The notes under the pieces are model-generated. The model worked only from the letters and a program-made list of their open reading frames with translations, had not been told where the DNA came from and did not search any database. Below are positions 1-10,372 of a stretch of DNA of 64,000 nucleotides, one piece after another. The DNA comes from Phytopythium helicoides (Eukaryota; Oomycota; Peronosporomycetes; Pythiales; Pythiaceae), in assembly GCA_024867545.1 (NCBI GenBank), contig JANFNE010000019.1, forward strand, positions 372,001-436,000. Reading direction: 5' to 3'. Every line of letters begins with the position of its first letter. Position 1 is the stretch's first letter. The translations under genes were made by a program, and so were the position numbers.

Positions 1-355
1 CGTGCTTAACGAGTACGATTCGTACAATGGACTGGTGGTGAACCGTCTTGAGGTTTGCGATGGATGCTTCGATAGCTGCCAACTAGACCCACCAGAAGCA
101 ACAAAACCGGAACCCCAAGTCCTTCGCATCTCACGTATCGCTAACACAGCAAGCCGTGCTTAACGAGTACGATTCGTACAATGGACTGGTGGTGAACCGT
201 CTTGAGGTTTGCGATGGATGCTTCGATAGCTGCCAACTAGACCCACCAGAAGCAACAAAACCGGAGCCCCAAGTCCTTCGCATCTCACGTATCGCTAACA
301 CAGCAAGCCGTGCTTAACGAGTACGATTCGTACAATGGACTGGTGGTGAACCGTC
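1..355. repeat. 154-bp tandem repeat, two full copies plus a partial third
   Basis: Units start at 1, 155 and 309, so the period is 154 bp. The first two units differ by about one base (A/G near 112 and 266). The third stops matching at about 355. One frame of each unit reads an ORF tail containing LEVCDGCFDSC and ending in TAA just after the unit boundary. Because 154 is not a multiple of 3, every copy resets the frame, so the array cannot encode a continuous protein. The CxxC-like stretch resembles the C-terminal part of a FYVE or other zinc finger, but this is only a resemblance. The array reaches the window edge, so its true length is unknown. Confidence 0.9.
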
Positions 356-415
356 ATGCGGTTGCCGCGCTTCTCCAGGAGCGTCGAGTACAGTGTGTGC
401 GACTCGTCCAAGGCG

Positions 416-1153
416 TCACCCCAGCTTCTTGTGTATCAAAAGACCAGCGCGTGCCTCCCGCAGCATCTTGAGCAAGCCGGTCTCGGCAAATTCTTGTAAA
501 CGTCGGTCTCGGCGACCCTGGAGAGTATCTCCCGGCAGCCTTTCTCCTTCATGGCGGCGAGTGGGAGGATGTAACGCGTGGCGATGGGCTTGTAGTTGCG
601 GAAGCGTGCATACGTCACCCACGTTGTCGAACACGATCTTCATGTAAGCCGAGCCGAGGCGAAAAGTGGCGTGGCGTGGCGAGGTGCGGCAGCGCCTGTC
701 GCTCCTCAGACTGCAGATTGCCGGCTGACCTCGGACGTCAGCACGCACAGGCGCGGACGGCATGGAACATCTTGGACTTGTCCGTGCCGCTGCGGTGGCC
801 ACCACGTTGTCCGCGATTGACGAACACCTTGCCGCAGTAGCAGTCCGCTTCGACGAGCATGTTAGCATGGCGTAGTGTGGAGCATACCGCCGGCCTGTCT
901 CGGCGTGTCCTTTCTCGGGAATGAAGGCATGCTTGGGCTTGGCCAAGTGGAGAAGAGCTGCGCGTACTTTCTCGGATTTGAAAGCTTGAAAAGGATGCCG
1001 CGACGGTCGTTTCCACAGCACGCTGATATAGGTAAGCCCGAGAGGCATCTGTTCACCATGTGTCAGTTCGGTGAGCGAATCCACTTCCACTTCAACTTGG
1101 CTCTCCATGAGACTCGTCGCGAAACCACCCATGGCAGTCCTTTCGCGCAACAT
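416..1153 (-). pseudogene. Decayed ORF cluster, unrecognised
   Basis: A 245-codon frame runs on the minus strand, but the protein-like stretches are spread over three frames. Examples are MKIVFDNVG (about 640), PIATRYILPLAAMKEKG (about 550) and LVEADCYCGKVFVNRGQ (about 850), each in a different phase from its neighbour. This is the pattern of a gene broken by indels rather than an intact coding region. I do not recognise the family. An alternative is an intron-containing gene whose splice sites I could not place. Confidence 0.3.
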
Positions 1154-1438
1154 TCAGCTCCCAACTGGAAGATCTCGAGCGCCATGTTACACAGCAACTC
1201 ATCTGCAACAAAACCGCAAACGGTACGGGTACGTCTGTGTGCTGTATCACCCCCACCTCGGTGCTCTTGGTGTTGTGCTTCCGAGAGGCAACGATGTAGT
1301 TAGGCGCGTTAGACCGCTTGCTCGAGGTTGATACAGCCTTTAAACCAGAGCAGGTTGAGTGTCCGTGTTTGCTAACATACCTCACAGGCCAACTTCACCA
1401 ACGCAGGTTCACCAGCGATGTGATCAAGGCGGCGAGCG

Positions 1439-1456
1439 AAAAAAAAAAAAAAAAAC
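1439..1456. repeat. Poly(A) tract, 18 bp
   Basis: An uninterrupted run of 18 A lies between GGCGAGCG and CTCTAAC. No target-site duplication, retrogene body or polyadenylation signal was seen next to it, so it is recorded as a homopolymer only. Confidence 0.8.
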
Positions 1457-1903
1457 TCTAACTTCAGCTTGCTCGTGACGGCGTCCTCAACAATCGGGCT
1501 GGCATCCATTTCAGCCGCATCAAACGTCTGTATATCCACTTTCTCGACGCTTTTCTTCTTGTCGCGGGACGTTCACAAATACCAGGAGGTCAGCGGATCC
1601 GCATACAAAGACATTTTGCTCCCACACTCTTGTCGATATTGCATGGTGCCGCGACAACGTGGACACCTGAATTATGAGTCTGTAGCCAAAAAAATCCGTG
1701 TGGATGTCGACGTTTCAAGTATTACAGCAGTAGCATTCACGCTTCGACAAACGTTTGCACCAGCCAGAAGAAGATGGACGTGAACACTCCTGTCGCTCGC
1801 TGGCGAGCGCGTTCGGGTTTTACACCACCGTTGAGCCAGCACAACACTAGACCGTGTTTTATTACTTCGGCGCACGTTCGCAGTAGAAGTCACACGGTCC
1901 CGA

Positions 1904-2428
1904 CTAGACGCTCAGCAAGCACTGAAGTACAATCAATTCCACCAACAGTTCCATCATGAAATCATGGCCATACCAGAATTCAGACTCTGATACGATGCAC
2001 GCGTAGTCGGCTGCCTCGAAGCTCAGGTAAAATTCGGAATTCGTGTCACGGATGAAAGGATGATTGCACAGTGCTAGTTGTTCAGTCGCGCTTTGCAGAA
2101 CGAAGATGAACGAGCAGAACGAGCAGAACTTGGCGATTTCTTGAACAGCGAGAAGAGCAATCATCGGCGAGAGTCGTTCACGAGTAATATGAACGTCACA
2201 CCAAACAGTAGCAACAGGGACAACGACCTATCGTACGTGTCTTGCCAGCGGCCAAAGGAGCAGTGATAGACCCGGGATGACCAACCTAATGACTCCATAG
2301 AGCAGGCAGACACAGCCTTTCAACGCGACGGCCACGGCAGTGAAGTGCTTGAAACCATCGTCTCCGAGTTCAAGAATGATACCATCATTGGCTTCGCTGA
2401 CGGCGGTCCCCGAACATGATGAAATCAC
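1904..2428 (-). pseudogene. Possible remnant of a membrane-protein gene
   Basis: Two minus-strand frames (2428-2228 and 2164-1904) and a third short frame between them contain hydrophobic stretches such as LYGVIRLVIPGLSLLLWPL and LLLLFGVTFILLVNDSRR. The order suggests a multi-span membrane protein whose frame is broken at least twice. No family motif could be identified. The region could also be coincidental hydrophobic coding potential in old intergenic DNA. Confidence 0.25.
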
Positions 2429-2451
2429 ACGTCGTCAAGGTCGCAAGGCCG

Positions 2452-2453
<2 letters not shown>

Positions 2454-2518
<65 letters not shown>
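2454..2518. repeat. (TCGCTG)n hexanucleotide microsatellite, 10.8 copies
   Basis: Perfect TCGCTG units run from 2454 to 2518. Because the unit is a multiple of 3, the tract is open on both strands. It reads as alternating Ser-Leu on the plus strand and Asp-Ser on the minus strand. No convincing flanking coding sequence was found in either frame. Confidence 0.95.
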
Positions 2519-2589
2519 AGAAAGCCGCCGTGACGATAGGCGACACCGTTGATGATCTACCGTAGACGCGCTCTGACTTGGCGTCAAAC

Positions 2590-2988
2590 AGCTCCAGACA
2601 GCATCTGCACATCTGGGGGCGAATTCGAGGCAGTAGTTGACCGCGTCATACTCACAGAGTCGGAAACAGGTGATCGCTACTCGACGATCGCGACCAGTGT
2701 GACCCATTAGAGCTACATGAAATAGCTGAAAAGCTGGCTGTTGGTGATGATGAAATCAGCAAAGATGGCGATGGAGAGCCGAGGAGTGCGAAACTATCAG
2801 GAGTGGTTGGTGTCAACAGGATTTTATATGAGTTCAAGTTGGCGTTGGCTGCAAACCAGGAACTGGATGAACTTGAGGGCACGAGCGATGTTCCAGCAGA
2901 CACACAGCACGGGAGCACTCCGAAGATAAGCGTCTCAGTAAGCTTTGCAACGCAAAGGCAGCCAACAGCTGAGTGGTCGAATTTGTAA
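2590..2988 (+). pseudogene. Frameshifted ORF fragments, unrecognised
   Basis: Two consecutive plus-strand frames look like one protein interrupted by a one-base shift near 2680. The first ends with EFEAVVDRVILTESETG. The second runs from an LLDDRDQCDPLEL segment through VVGVNRILYEFKLALAAN to a stop at 2988. The second part is acidic and has no internal stop for about 90 codons. No family was recognised. Either the gene is a relic or a very short intron or indel separates the parts. Confidence 0.3.
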
Positions 2989-3537
2989 GAACCCAGGGTG
3001 CAGCTCTGAGGCAACTCTGGTCTCTGGTAACTTTGCTTGTCCAAACTCACCGAAGGTGCCCCAAACGAACGTTGAAAGCTTTCACATCACCAGACTCGCC
3101 GCACATGAGTTGGCGTTGACCGACACGATTTGATGTTTGATGTCGAAAAAGTGGGATGCCAAATCCTTCGCACCCGTCGCTTCACTATCGCGGCGCGCAA
3201 CGAGTGCGATCCGAGCTACGGACAGGCACTCGATCGCGCGGCTGCTGCTCCAATGAACGCGAGTTGAGGCCGGTGGGGCTGACGAATTACGCAGTAGTTC
3301 GTCCAAGTGTCTGCGCCTCTCGACATCGCCGCGGCGCCCCCTCACCCGCCGGCTCCACTGATCTCCACGAGACGTCGGTTCGCTTGCTACGGGGCTCGCC
3401 CACCCACCGCCACCTGCTCGACGTGCGAGCATGTTGCCGGCCGGTCTTTCTCGGCAATGCGCACGCTTTCCTTTTGTCGGTGGTCCGAAAAAGTGTGTGC
3501 GAAATCGGGGGTGGCCGCCATTGCGCGGCGGCCACCA

Positions 3538-4599
3538 TGGCGGATGGCGATGGCTACGAGGACTTTTTCAGCGCGGAGCTGTTCCTGAACCTGGAGTGCG
3601 GTGCCTGAGCCGGGCCGATCTGCGCGCTCTGCGGGCCGAGACTGACGCGCGCGTGGGCCGCAGCTACGTGACGCGCGAGTTCGAGTTCGGCGCCGACGTG
3701 CGCCAGCAGCTGCTGTGCTCGACCGCGGCCTCGGTGCGGCTTGGCGTCTCGAGGCGCTCGGCGTAGTGAGGGCTCAACTGGTGGCTGCGCTTGCTGGCAG
3801 ACCGACCACGACCTCACGGGCCAGGTCGTGTGGCCCGTGTCCGTCTTCCTCGCGTGGTTTCTCGCGTCGCGCAGGCACGAGCTGCGGGGCAAGACCGTCG
3901 TGGAGCTCGGCGCCGGGGCGGGCTTGAGCGGGCTCGTCGCGTCCAAGTTTGCGTACGAGACTTGATTGAAGCTGCTGTTTGCTCGTTTTCCTGGCGCTGA
4001 CGGTGGCGTTGCCAATAACGCAGCGAGCGGACGGCGCTGACAGACGGCAACGAGATCGTGCTCAAGCTCCTGGACGACAACGCGAGGGAGAGTGCAGACA
4101 AGGTGCGTTGGGATTCAGCCAGCAGTGATGATGAACACGGCTGATTATCTCCTGTCAATCACAGCACTGCGTCGCGCTACCGCTGCTATGGGGTGAGAAG
4201 CCAAGCGTTGAGGCATTTGAAGCGTCTTTCCCGCACCCAGTCGACATCATTATCGGCGCAGATGTCGTGTGCTGGCCGATGCTGGTCAAGCCAATTCTCC
4301 TGACCATCAAGTACTTGATGCTGCGTGCGCAGTCGCCGCTTGACACGGTTTTCTATTGCGGATTTGTGTGCCGCGCGCAGTCGACGGAAGATCTGCTCTT
4401 TCGTGAGGCTCGCGCGTTCGGGTTTCATTACGAGCGGATCGCCGACGACACTTTCCTGCCGGACCCACGACCAGCGGACGTGACATCGAAGCGGGAGCTT
4501 CAACTACTAGTGTTCCGTCTCGACCCCGCTGCAGCTAATTGGAGCGAGCCAGTCTCCTTCTTGGACGAAGAGCTTGCAGCCATGCAAACTGCGTGCTGA
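3538..4599 (+). CDS. SAM-dependent protein methyltransferase (METTL21-like, Methyltransf_16)
   Basis: The gene starts at ATG 3538 in a good context (GCCACCATGG). Exons end at 3733, then run 3801-3952, 4024-4102 and 4165-4599, with GT-AG introns of 67, 71 and 62 bp that restore one frame. SAM-binding motif I is VVELGAGAGLSG (about 3897-3932). It is followed by an ALTDGNEIV acidic strand and the post-motif segment VDIIIGADVVCW, which is typical of the METTL21/22-type lysine methyltransferase fold. The upstream segment SYVTREFEFG also fits that family. Oddity: the first exon needs a one-base frame change near 3598, where the ATG frame hits TGA just as the conserved-looking frame (RADLRALRAE) takes over. 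That may be a sequencing indel, a real frameshift or an unusual intron. The substrate is unknown. Confidence 0.8.
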
Positions 4600-4682
4600 G
4601 CTGTGGGCATGGAGGAAAGAGGTGAATAGATTTGTGTGAGATCTTTGCAAAGTTAGCGTCTTGATGACAATTCTGGAATTAG

Positions 4683-5420
4683 TTAACGAGCGAACAGCCC
4701 TGCATTTTCGACCGAGTGACCCACAGCCTCGATCGCTTCAACGAGAGCAAATGTTGGCGCAGATCCCGTGACATACGCTGCCTTTTCCTCGAACGCCACG
4801 AACACTTGGGTGACACCTTCTACACTCGTCAAAGCTGCTTGGATAGCACTGCCGCAGCTGTGCTTGCATTTCATCCCGTTGATGCAGATTCTTATTGTTG
4901 ACGCGTCAGCAAACCTCCATATGGCAGGTTCATTTGTAACCTCCATAGTAAAGTTCCTGAAAGACAGAAAGCCAATGCCAAAGCCAAGCAAAAGCGCAAC
5001 GAAAAGCCCTGCCTCGTACGTCATTGCCGCGAGCATGGCGAAGTACGCGAATGCCATCTGCACAACATACAATGTCGCGAGCACCACCTTGCACTTAATG
5101 CTATGGTGCTTGTCGCCGGGGCGTCGTTTCCGCTCCTCACGCAACTTTACCCACAGATTCTTGCGCAACTCGACTAGTGCCTCGTTGGCAAATGCTATGA
5201 GGAAGCACCCGATGACTCCCAACGAGTACTTGACAGCGGTGTCTAGAACCCAAGAATCGAAGAAAAGCTTGATGCAGGGTCCTTTGACAGTAGACTGAAA
5301 ACCATTTGCCATGACAGAGCCCTCGCCGGAGCAGAAGTCCAATACGGCCGGCATATCTGGGCTTGTAGGTGTTGGAGTGAGTTTATTGCTCTGAGGTCGA
5401 TGAGGAAATGAGCACTTCAT
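4683..5420 (-). CDS. Ctr/SLC31-type copper transporter fused to a C-terminal HMA domain
   Basis: A single 245-residue frame with ATG at 5420; an in-frame ATG at 5354 (MPAVLDF) is an alternative start. Residues about 60-160 hold three hydrophobic spans. The third carries TYEAGLFVALLLGFGIGF, matching the Ctr third helix with its GxxxG packing motif, so copper uptake across the plasma or vacuolar membrane is the likely role. Residues about 176-240 form a heavy-metal-associated (HMA) ferredoxin-like domain (IRICINGMKCKHSC through AIEAVGHSVE). The usual CxxC metal site is altered: after MKC the next Cys is four residues on (CKHSC). The Met-rich extracellular N-terminus of animal and yeast Ctr proteins is not evident. 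The HMA tail would face the cytosol and could accept the imported ion. Confidence 0.85.
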   Translation of the reverse strand: MKCSFPHRPQSNKLTPTPTSPDMPAVLDFCSGEGSVMANGFQSTVKGPCIKLFFDSWVLDTAVKYSLGVIGCFLIAFANEALVELRKNLWVKLREERKRRPGDKHHSIKCKVVLATLYVVQMAFAYFAMLAAMTYEAGLFVALLLGFGIGFLSFRNFTMEVTNEPAIWRFADASTIRICINGMKCKHSCGSAIQAALTSVEGVTQVFVAFEEKAAYVTGSAPTFALVEAIEAVGHSVENAGLFAR

Positions 5421-5741
5421 GAGAGGAGAGCGAGAACGGTGAACGCTAATTGCGCCGTCTGGCCAGTCGATTCCTGCCCGAAGTTTTAGAGTTCAGCAGC
5501 GCACGCGACTACTTCATTGCGGAGTTAGCCATTCTGACGACTTAGTCGTCGGCTTCACCTACAACGCCCGAACGGCTCACAAAATCGAGTGCATTATCAC
5601 CTGCTTCACCGAGGCTTCCTCCTACATCTCTCCACTGCGGTTATACGGGACTGCATTAAATACTGAGCGAAGGCCGCCCACACCTTTTGTTTAGCCTGCA
5701 AGGCGCGACGCTAGAGTCCAGAGTCCGACGGGGCTTTTCCT
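5421..5741. other. Intergenic, between two minus-strand genes
   Basis: This 321-bp gap contains the 5' flank of the copper transporter and the 3' flank of the KIX-LRR gene. No ORF with coding character, repeat or RNA gene was seen. Confidence 0.6.
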
Positions 5742-7514
5742 CTATGCGTCCGAGTAGGCCTCGTCATCGTCGTCATCCTCGTAGTCCGAACTGCCGACGG
5801 ACCCACTGCTAGCTGCCGCAGCGTGGCCATGGTCGCGGATCTGCTGCTGCATCTTGGCTTGCCACACGCGTTCCTGGTACACGGAGGTGGCAATGACGCG
5901 CTTGGCAGTCGCATTGTCCACACTGTTGTCATTGTACGAAATCTGAGACAGCAGTGGGCACACCAGCTTGCCAATCGTCCGTCCCAACATCTCCATGCTG
6001 TTAGCCGTCAGGTAGTTGGCCTCAATGCCGAGAAACCGTAGTTCCCGTAGTCGGCCGCTCTCCATCGCGAAGAGGATGTGGTGAAAGCTCGAGTCGGTGA
6101 TCATGTTGCCGCCGAGGCACAGTTCGACGAGGTGGGGCGCGCAACCGTCAGCGAGCGCGTGACACAGACTCCGGAGCCCATCCTCGCCAATGAAGTTGCG
6201 CCGCAGGTCCAGCCGCGTCAGCTTCGGGCACACTTCCGACCGCAGCATCTGCGCCACCTTCATCGCGCCGTAGTCGCCGAAACTGTTGCCAGGCAAGCAG
6301 AGCTCTTCAAGGTCCGGACACGACCCGAGCATGAGGTTGCTGAGCAGCACGTCGGCTTCTCCGTCGGCTTCCTCGTTTGTGAACAGACACGTGATGACCA
6401 AGCGGGTGAGCTGGTGGAACGCCCGCAGACGCATCTGCTCCGACAGCGCGAGCACAATCTGCTCGTGGTCGTCGTGGGTCACGACAAACCGCTGCGGACA
6501 GTCGGTCGCGCGCATCGAGAGCTTGCCAAACGTCATGCCCATCGAGGACAAGGACACGATCTCCAGGTGTCGCAGGTTGGAGCACTCCTGTAGCACCGAA
6601 TACGCGCCCTTCTTGGTCGCGAGCGCGCGCTGGACGGCGTTGCAGCTGAGCTGCAGCGACGACACGAAGAGCGGCAGCGCGGCCTTGGCATCTCGGTTGA
6701 GTTGCCGGCAGCGCATGATCTGCACGCCGTCAACGTAACTCCAGATCATCTTGGTGAGCTCTTCGTCTGCTCGGAAGAGCATCGCGCCGAGCTCCGTGGT
6801 CCCAGCACTAGCTGCTACTGGTGGAGAGGCTGCGAGTACCGGGACGACGGCACCGGCGGCTGAGCGAACGCGCTTGATGGGCGGACGCGCAGCGCTGGTG
6901 TCACCTCCCCCTTGCCCCTGCATCTGCTGCATTTCGTCGGCGCTGCGCTTCTTGTGCACGAGCGCGGCGACGGCGGGTAGCGGCGCGGGGTCTGGCACTC
7001 TGTAGGCTGGCGGGACGGCGACTCTGGCGACGGCCTGGGCGGACGGGAGTGGCGCGGCTGGCGGCGGTGGCATGGCGGGCGGTGCCTGTCCACCGCTCTC
7101 CCTGCGGATCTTCTTGTTGACGATGCCGGCCGTGAGCTGCTGCACGCGGCGCGCGAGGCTGTGCGCGTTCATGTACTCGAGCATGGATGCCGAGTGCATG
7201 AAGAGCAGCACCTCGAGCTTCCTGGCGAGCGCCCACGTCTTGTCGCTGGCGCCGAGCGCGCCGGCGACCATCTGCGCGTTGCGGGCCAGCAGCTGCGCGA
7301 CGCGCGCGAGGATGGCGCGGCGCTGCGGCGCGTGCTCGGGGCGCTGCCAGGTGAGCGGCCGGGGTAGCGCGGGCGCGCCGAAGACGGCGTTGTTGGGCGC
7401 CACGCCCGGCGGCAGGCGGCGCGCGAGCCCCGGCTCGTCCTCGTCGGCCGCCGCGAGGTTCATGGCCCACGCCGACTCGTCCAGCTCGTCCCGGAAGCGC
7501 GCGACGCGAGCCAT
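5742..7514 (-). CDS. KIX-like domain plus leucine-rich repeat protein
   Basis: The open frame extends up to 7730, but the first 72 codons are low-complexity GC-rich sequence. I prefer the in-frame ATG at 7514 (MARVARFRDELDESAW), giving 590 residues. Residues about 55-128 contain RRAILARVAQLLARNA, then WALARKLEVLLFMHSAS and YMNAHSLARRVQQL. The spacing of hydrophobics and the final leucine helix match KIX domains of plant/MED15 type and the KIX domains common in oomycete proteins. A basic, Pro/Ala-rich linker follows. Residues about 320-560 hold RNI-type leucine-rich repeats, for example LEELCLPGNSFGDYGAMKVA and LTRLDLRRNFIGEDGL. The protein ends in an acidic tail. KIX domains bind transactivation peptides, so a nuclear adaptor role is an inference. 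Confidence 0.75.
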   Translation of the reverse strand: MARVARFRDELDESAWAMNLAAADEDEPGLARRLPPGVAPNNAVFGAPALPRPLTWQRPEHAPQRRAILARVAQLLARNAQMVAGALGASDKTWALARKLEVLLFMHSASMLEYMNAHSLARRVQQLTAGIVNKKIRRESGGQAPPAMPPPPAAPLPSAQAVARVAVPPAYRVPDPAPLPAVAALVHKKRSADEMQQMQGQGGGDTSAARPPIKRVRSAAGAVVPVLAASPPVAASAGTTELGAMLFRADEELTKMIWSYVDGVQIMRCRQLNRDAKAALPLFVSSLQLSCNAVQRALATKKGAYSVLQECSNLRHLEIVSLSSMGMTFGKLSMRATDCPQRFVVTHDDHEQIVLALSEQMRLRAFHQLTRLVITCLFTNEEADGEADVLLSNLMLGSCPDLEELCLPGNSFGDYGAMKVAQMLRSEVCPKLTRLDLRRNFIGEDGLRSLCHALADGCAPHLVELCLGGNMITDSSFHHILFAMESGRLRELRFLGIEANYLTANSMEMLGRTIGKLVCPLLSQISYNDNSVDNATAKRVIATSVYQERVWQAKMQQQIRDHGHAAAASSGSVGSSDYEDDDDDEAYSDA

Positions 7515-9085
7515 CGACAGTTGCTCAATGCGCGCGCGGGCGGCGCTCGCAGGCGGCCGCGAGTCGCAGGGCGAGGGCTGCGCCGGCGCCAGCACAGCAG
7601 CGCCAGACACTATGGCGCTCGCTCGCTTCCTCCTCGCTCGTTGCCGCGGGCCGGCCGCGCGTGGCTTTACCGCGAACCGCCCGGCACCGGCAGCTGGCGC
7701 CGTTCCAGCCGGTTCGCGGGCGGGTCGCAAGAGTGGTTTTACTTGGGTTTTGTATAAGAAGCCCCCTGTCGCCGGCGGGGCGACATCTGAGACGTCGACC
7801 TCTAGAAACGGATACCGCGACAGTCTGCGACTCGTACAAATTTATAGTCGGCCCTACCATACTGGAGGCAAGACGAAAATAGCCGTCGACCTGTAGCCGG
7901 TCAAGTGGACGCCGTCCACAGTGCAACTGGTTCCACGCAGGAGCTCCCGCAGAGCTCGAAGCAGGAGCTCTTTTGTTCCAGGAGGCGGCCACGAATGACG
8001 CCGACACGGAGGTTTACAAGCTCTTGACCGGCAGCTTCACGTCACACCGCTCGAAGTGACAGCACGAGCCACAGCGCGTGTCTCGAGCACTCCCGTAATC
8101 ACCTACGTCACGCTGAAAATTTACAGGAGATGACCATGGACACTTCAACGTCGCCATCTCGAGCCGAGTTGGGCGAGGCAACACCGATGGTGCTCGTTGT
8201 CAACACACATGCTGGTTGCGCCTGTCGTGATTGACCGCAGCTACATCCTTCGCACATGCACTACTCGTATCGATAGGCAAGAACATCGAACTGACATCGA
8301 GTCAGCTGTCGCTGGTTCCTACTGCCACGAACATCAACACCACTTGCAAAGCCAGTCTACACTGCTCGTTGGGACGCTGCTTAGGATATGACAGGGAAGT
8401 TAGCGGGATGAGGTGTTGTTGGGATCGTCACCAGTAGCGGCGGAGCATGGGAAGTGACTAGTCGCGCTGGCAGGAGCAGAAGCGAACGCTCAGCGACGTG
8501 CTCGCCCTGGCTCCTCCCAGGAATTGTCCGATACTGAGATGACGCTGACCTCATGGTACCCAGCTGTTGAACCACCTTTGAGTAGCATACCACTAACCGA
8601 AATTCGCCAACGTCGTGCTGTTAGAGCTCGAGCCGCCAACGATCCAGATTTCTCCCCCAGCGCCCGTCAAGCTAGATCTGCCCTACACAATCACATGCCC
8701 ACCTTCTACAACGAACGGTCCCACCAAAAGGACCACTGGCACCGGCAAGACGCAGCTCGCAGATGCACTCGTCAGCGTCACCGCGACAGAGCTCGCGCCA
8801 GTCGCGCTTGACACGAACACACGGCCGCTCGCCGTCGGGTCCCTCTGCTAAGCATGGGTCGTAATTATTGCATATTCATGTAGAGATCCGTCGCTGCCAA
8901 CTAGACTCCATGCGAACGCATCTGGCACCAAGCGAGCTGCAGGCGAGGCAGACAGCTCGCTTCAACTTGAAGCGCAATTGCAATGTCAGCCGAAGGTTCC
9001 GCGAAGGTCGTTCTTGACTGGCGGAGGCACACCGTACCAATTGAAGCCACGCTCCCGAAAGAACACAACCGAGATTCGCGTCAAG
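7515..9085. other. Intergenic with low-grade ORF remnants
   Basis: The first 250 bp is GC-rich upstream sequence of the KIX-LRR gene. Between about 8150 and 8850 several plus-strand frames of 60-95 codons occur. One of them (8615-8851) is proline/threonine-rich and contains a TGTGKTQLAD stretch that only superficially resembles a P-loop. None has a convincing start, splice sites or a family match. I treat the region as non-coding or relic. Confidence 0.5.
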
Positions 9086-10219
9086 ATGCGTCGCCTCGCC
9101 GCGCCGGTATTGCTCCCGGCGCTGCTGCTGCTGCTGCTTCAGGTTGCTACTGCCGTCCACGTTGCGGACATTGAGGCCGAGACGCTGCTGCTCCCGTCTG
9201 CGCTGCTCCCGGTGCGTCTCGCGCGCTTTGGGCTTCAGGAGGTCGTCCCAAAGCCCAACTTGAACCTTCTCACCCGCCGAACGCCATGGACATGCACAGG
9301 ACGAGGCGGACAACGGGTGGGCGGACGCGCTTCCTGTCGAGTACGAAGACGCGGATGTGGGCGCCAACGGGCGCTACAACGAGACCACGGCGCTGTACCT
9401 GGCCCACGTGACGTCGGTCTCGTACTGCCAGGAGCACCACGTGCGCAACTGGAGCTGCGGACCGTGCGCACTCGTACCGCCGCTCAGAGAGGTGCACGTA
9501 GTGCAAGACGCCAAGGACAATTTCCAGGGCCTCGTGGGGTACTCTGAGCTCTATGACGCTGTCGTCATCGCCTTCCGCGGCAGCATGGATGTCCGTAATT
9601 GGATCGACAATCTCACCTTTTTGAAGAAGCGTGCCTACACACAGTTCCCGGGCGTGCTTGTACACGAGGGCTTCTACTGGGCTTACCGATCTGTCGCCAC
9701 AGACCTCACTGCTAGAGTCAAAGCTCTGCGCAAGCAGCACCCGGATTCGCCAGTGCTGGTCACCGGTCATTCGTTAGGGGGAGCGGTGGCGGCCATCTGT
9801 GCGTTCGAGATGAAGTACATTGCAAAGCAGCCAGTGCACATGCTCTACACATTTGGCAAGCCGCGCGTGGGGAACGAGCGCTTTAGCACGCTTCTGCGCA
9901 ACTCGAGCATGGAGGTATATCGGGTGACGCACTTCCGCGATGTCGTCCCGCACCTGCCGCCCCAGTTTGTCGGCTTTTATCACACTACCCAAGAGGTGCG
10001 TTCAAGAACCGTCATAGCTGTGTTGGTATGTAGGCGAGACGTGCTGACATCTATCACGGACAGGTTTACTACGACCAGTTCTCATCGACGTACCGGAACT
10101 GCAGCCGTGATAATGGCGAGGACCCTTCGTGCTCCAACAACTGCAGCTACTTTGGCTGCACGAGCATCGTGGACCATCTCACGTATCTGAACATTACCAT
10201 GAGCCATTTGATTTGTTAG
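9086..10219 (+). CDS. Secreted class 3 lipase
   Basis: Three exons: 9086-9211, 9300-9995 and 10064-10219, with introns of 88 and 68 bp, all phase 0, giving about 325 residues. The start ATG 9086 gives a basic residue pair followed by a long leucine-rich core (LLPALLLLLLQVATAVHV), a clear signal peptide. The lipase core includes VVIAFRGSMDVRNWIDNL (oxyanion strand), the nucleophile elbow VTGHSLGGA with Ser near residue 199, and the catalytic-His neighbourhood before YHTTQE, where the family has HYG/FYH. A cysteine-rich C-terminus (CSRDNGEDPSCSNNCSYFGC) suggests disulfides and extracellular action. The expected product is a secreted triacylglycerol or phospholipid lipase. No regulatory site was seen. 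Confidence 0.9.
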
Positions 10220-10372
10220 AGGGGTGTGTGGGATTGCAATACAGTACCACTTCAATCCAATGCGTCGAGACAACACTTCAGAGCTCTCCGATCGTCGAGC
10301 CAGTCCAAGATGGCCGTTGGATCCTTCTTGACACCCAATTTTGCTCAGAAAATGCACTGAAAGCTGTGTCAT

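Noticed and set aside
1439..1456. Poly(A) as the tail of a processed retrogene or LINE
   Set aside because: No upstream intron-free gene body, target-site duplication or polyadenylation signal was found next to it.
2454..2518. Ser-Leu or Asp-Ser repeat protein
   Set aside because: The open frames arise solely from the hexanucleotide microsatellite and have no supporting flanks.
7072..7896. 274-codon plus-strand frame
   Set aside because: Antisense to the KIX-LRR gene and its GC-rich upstream region; no motif.
8615..8851. TGTGKTQL as a P-loop ATPase fragment
   Set aside because: The surrounding residues are Pro/Thr-rich without a preceding beta strand or Walker B; coincidence is more likely.
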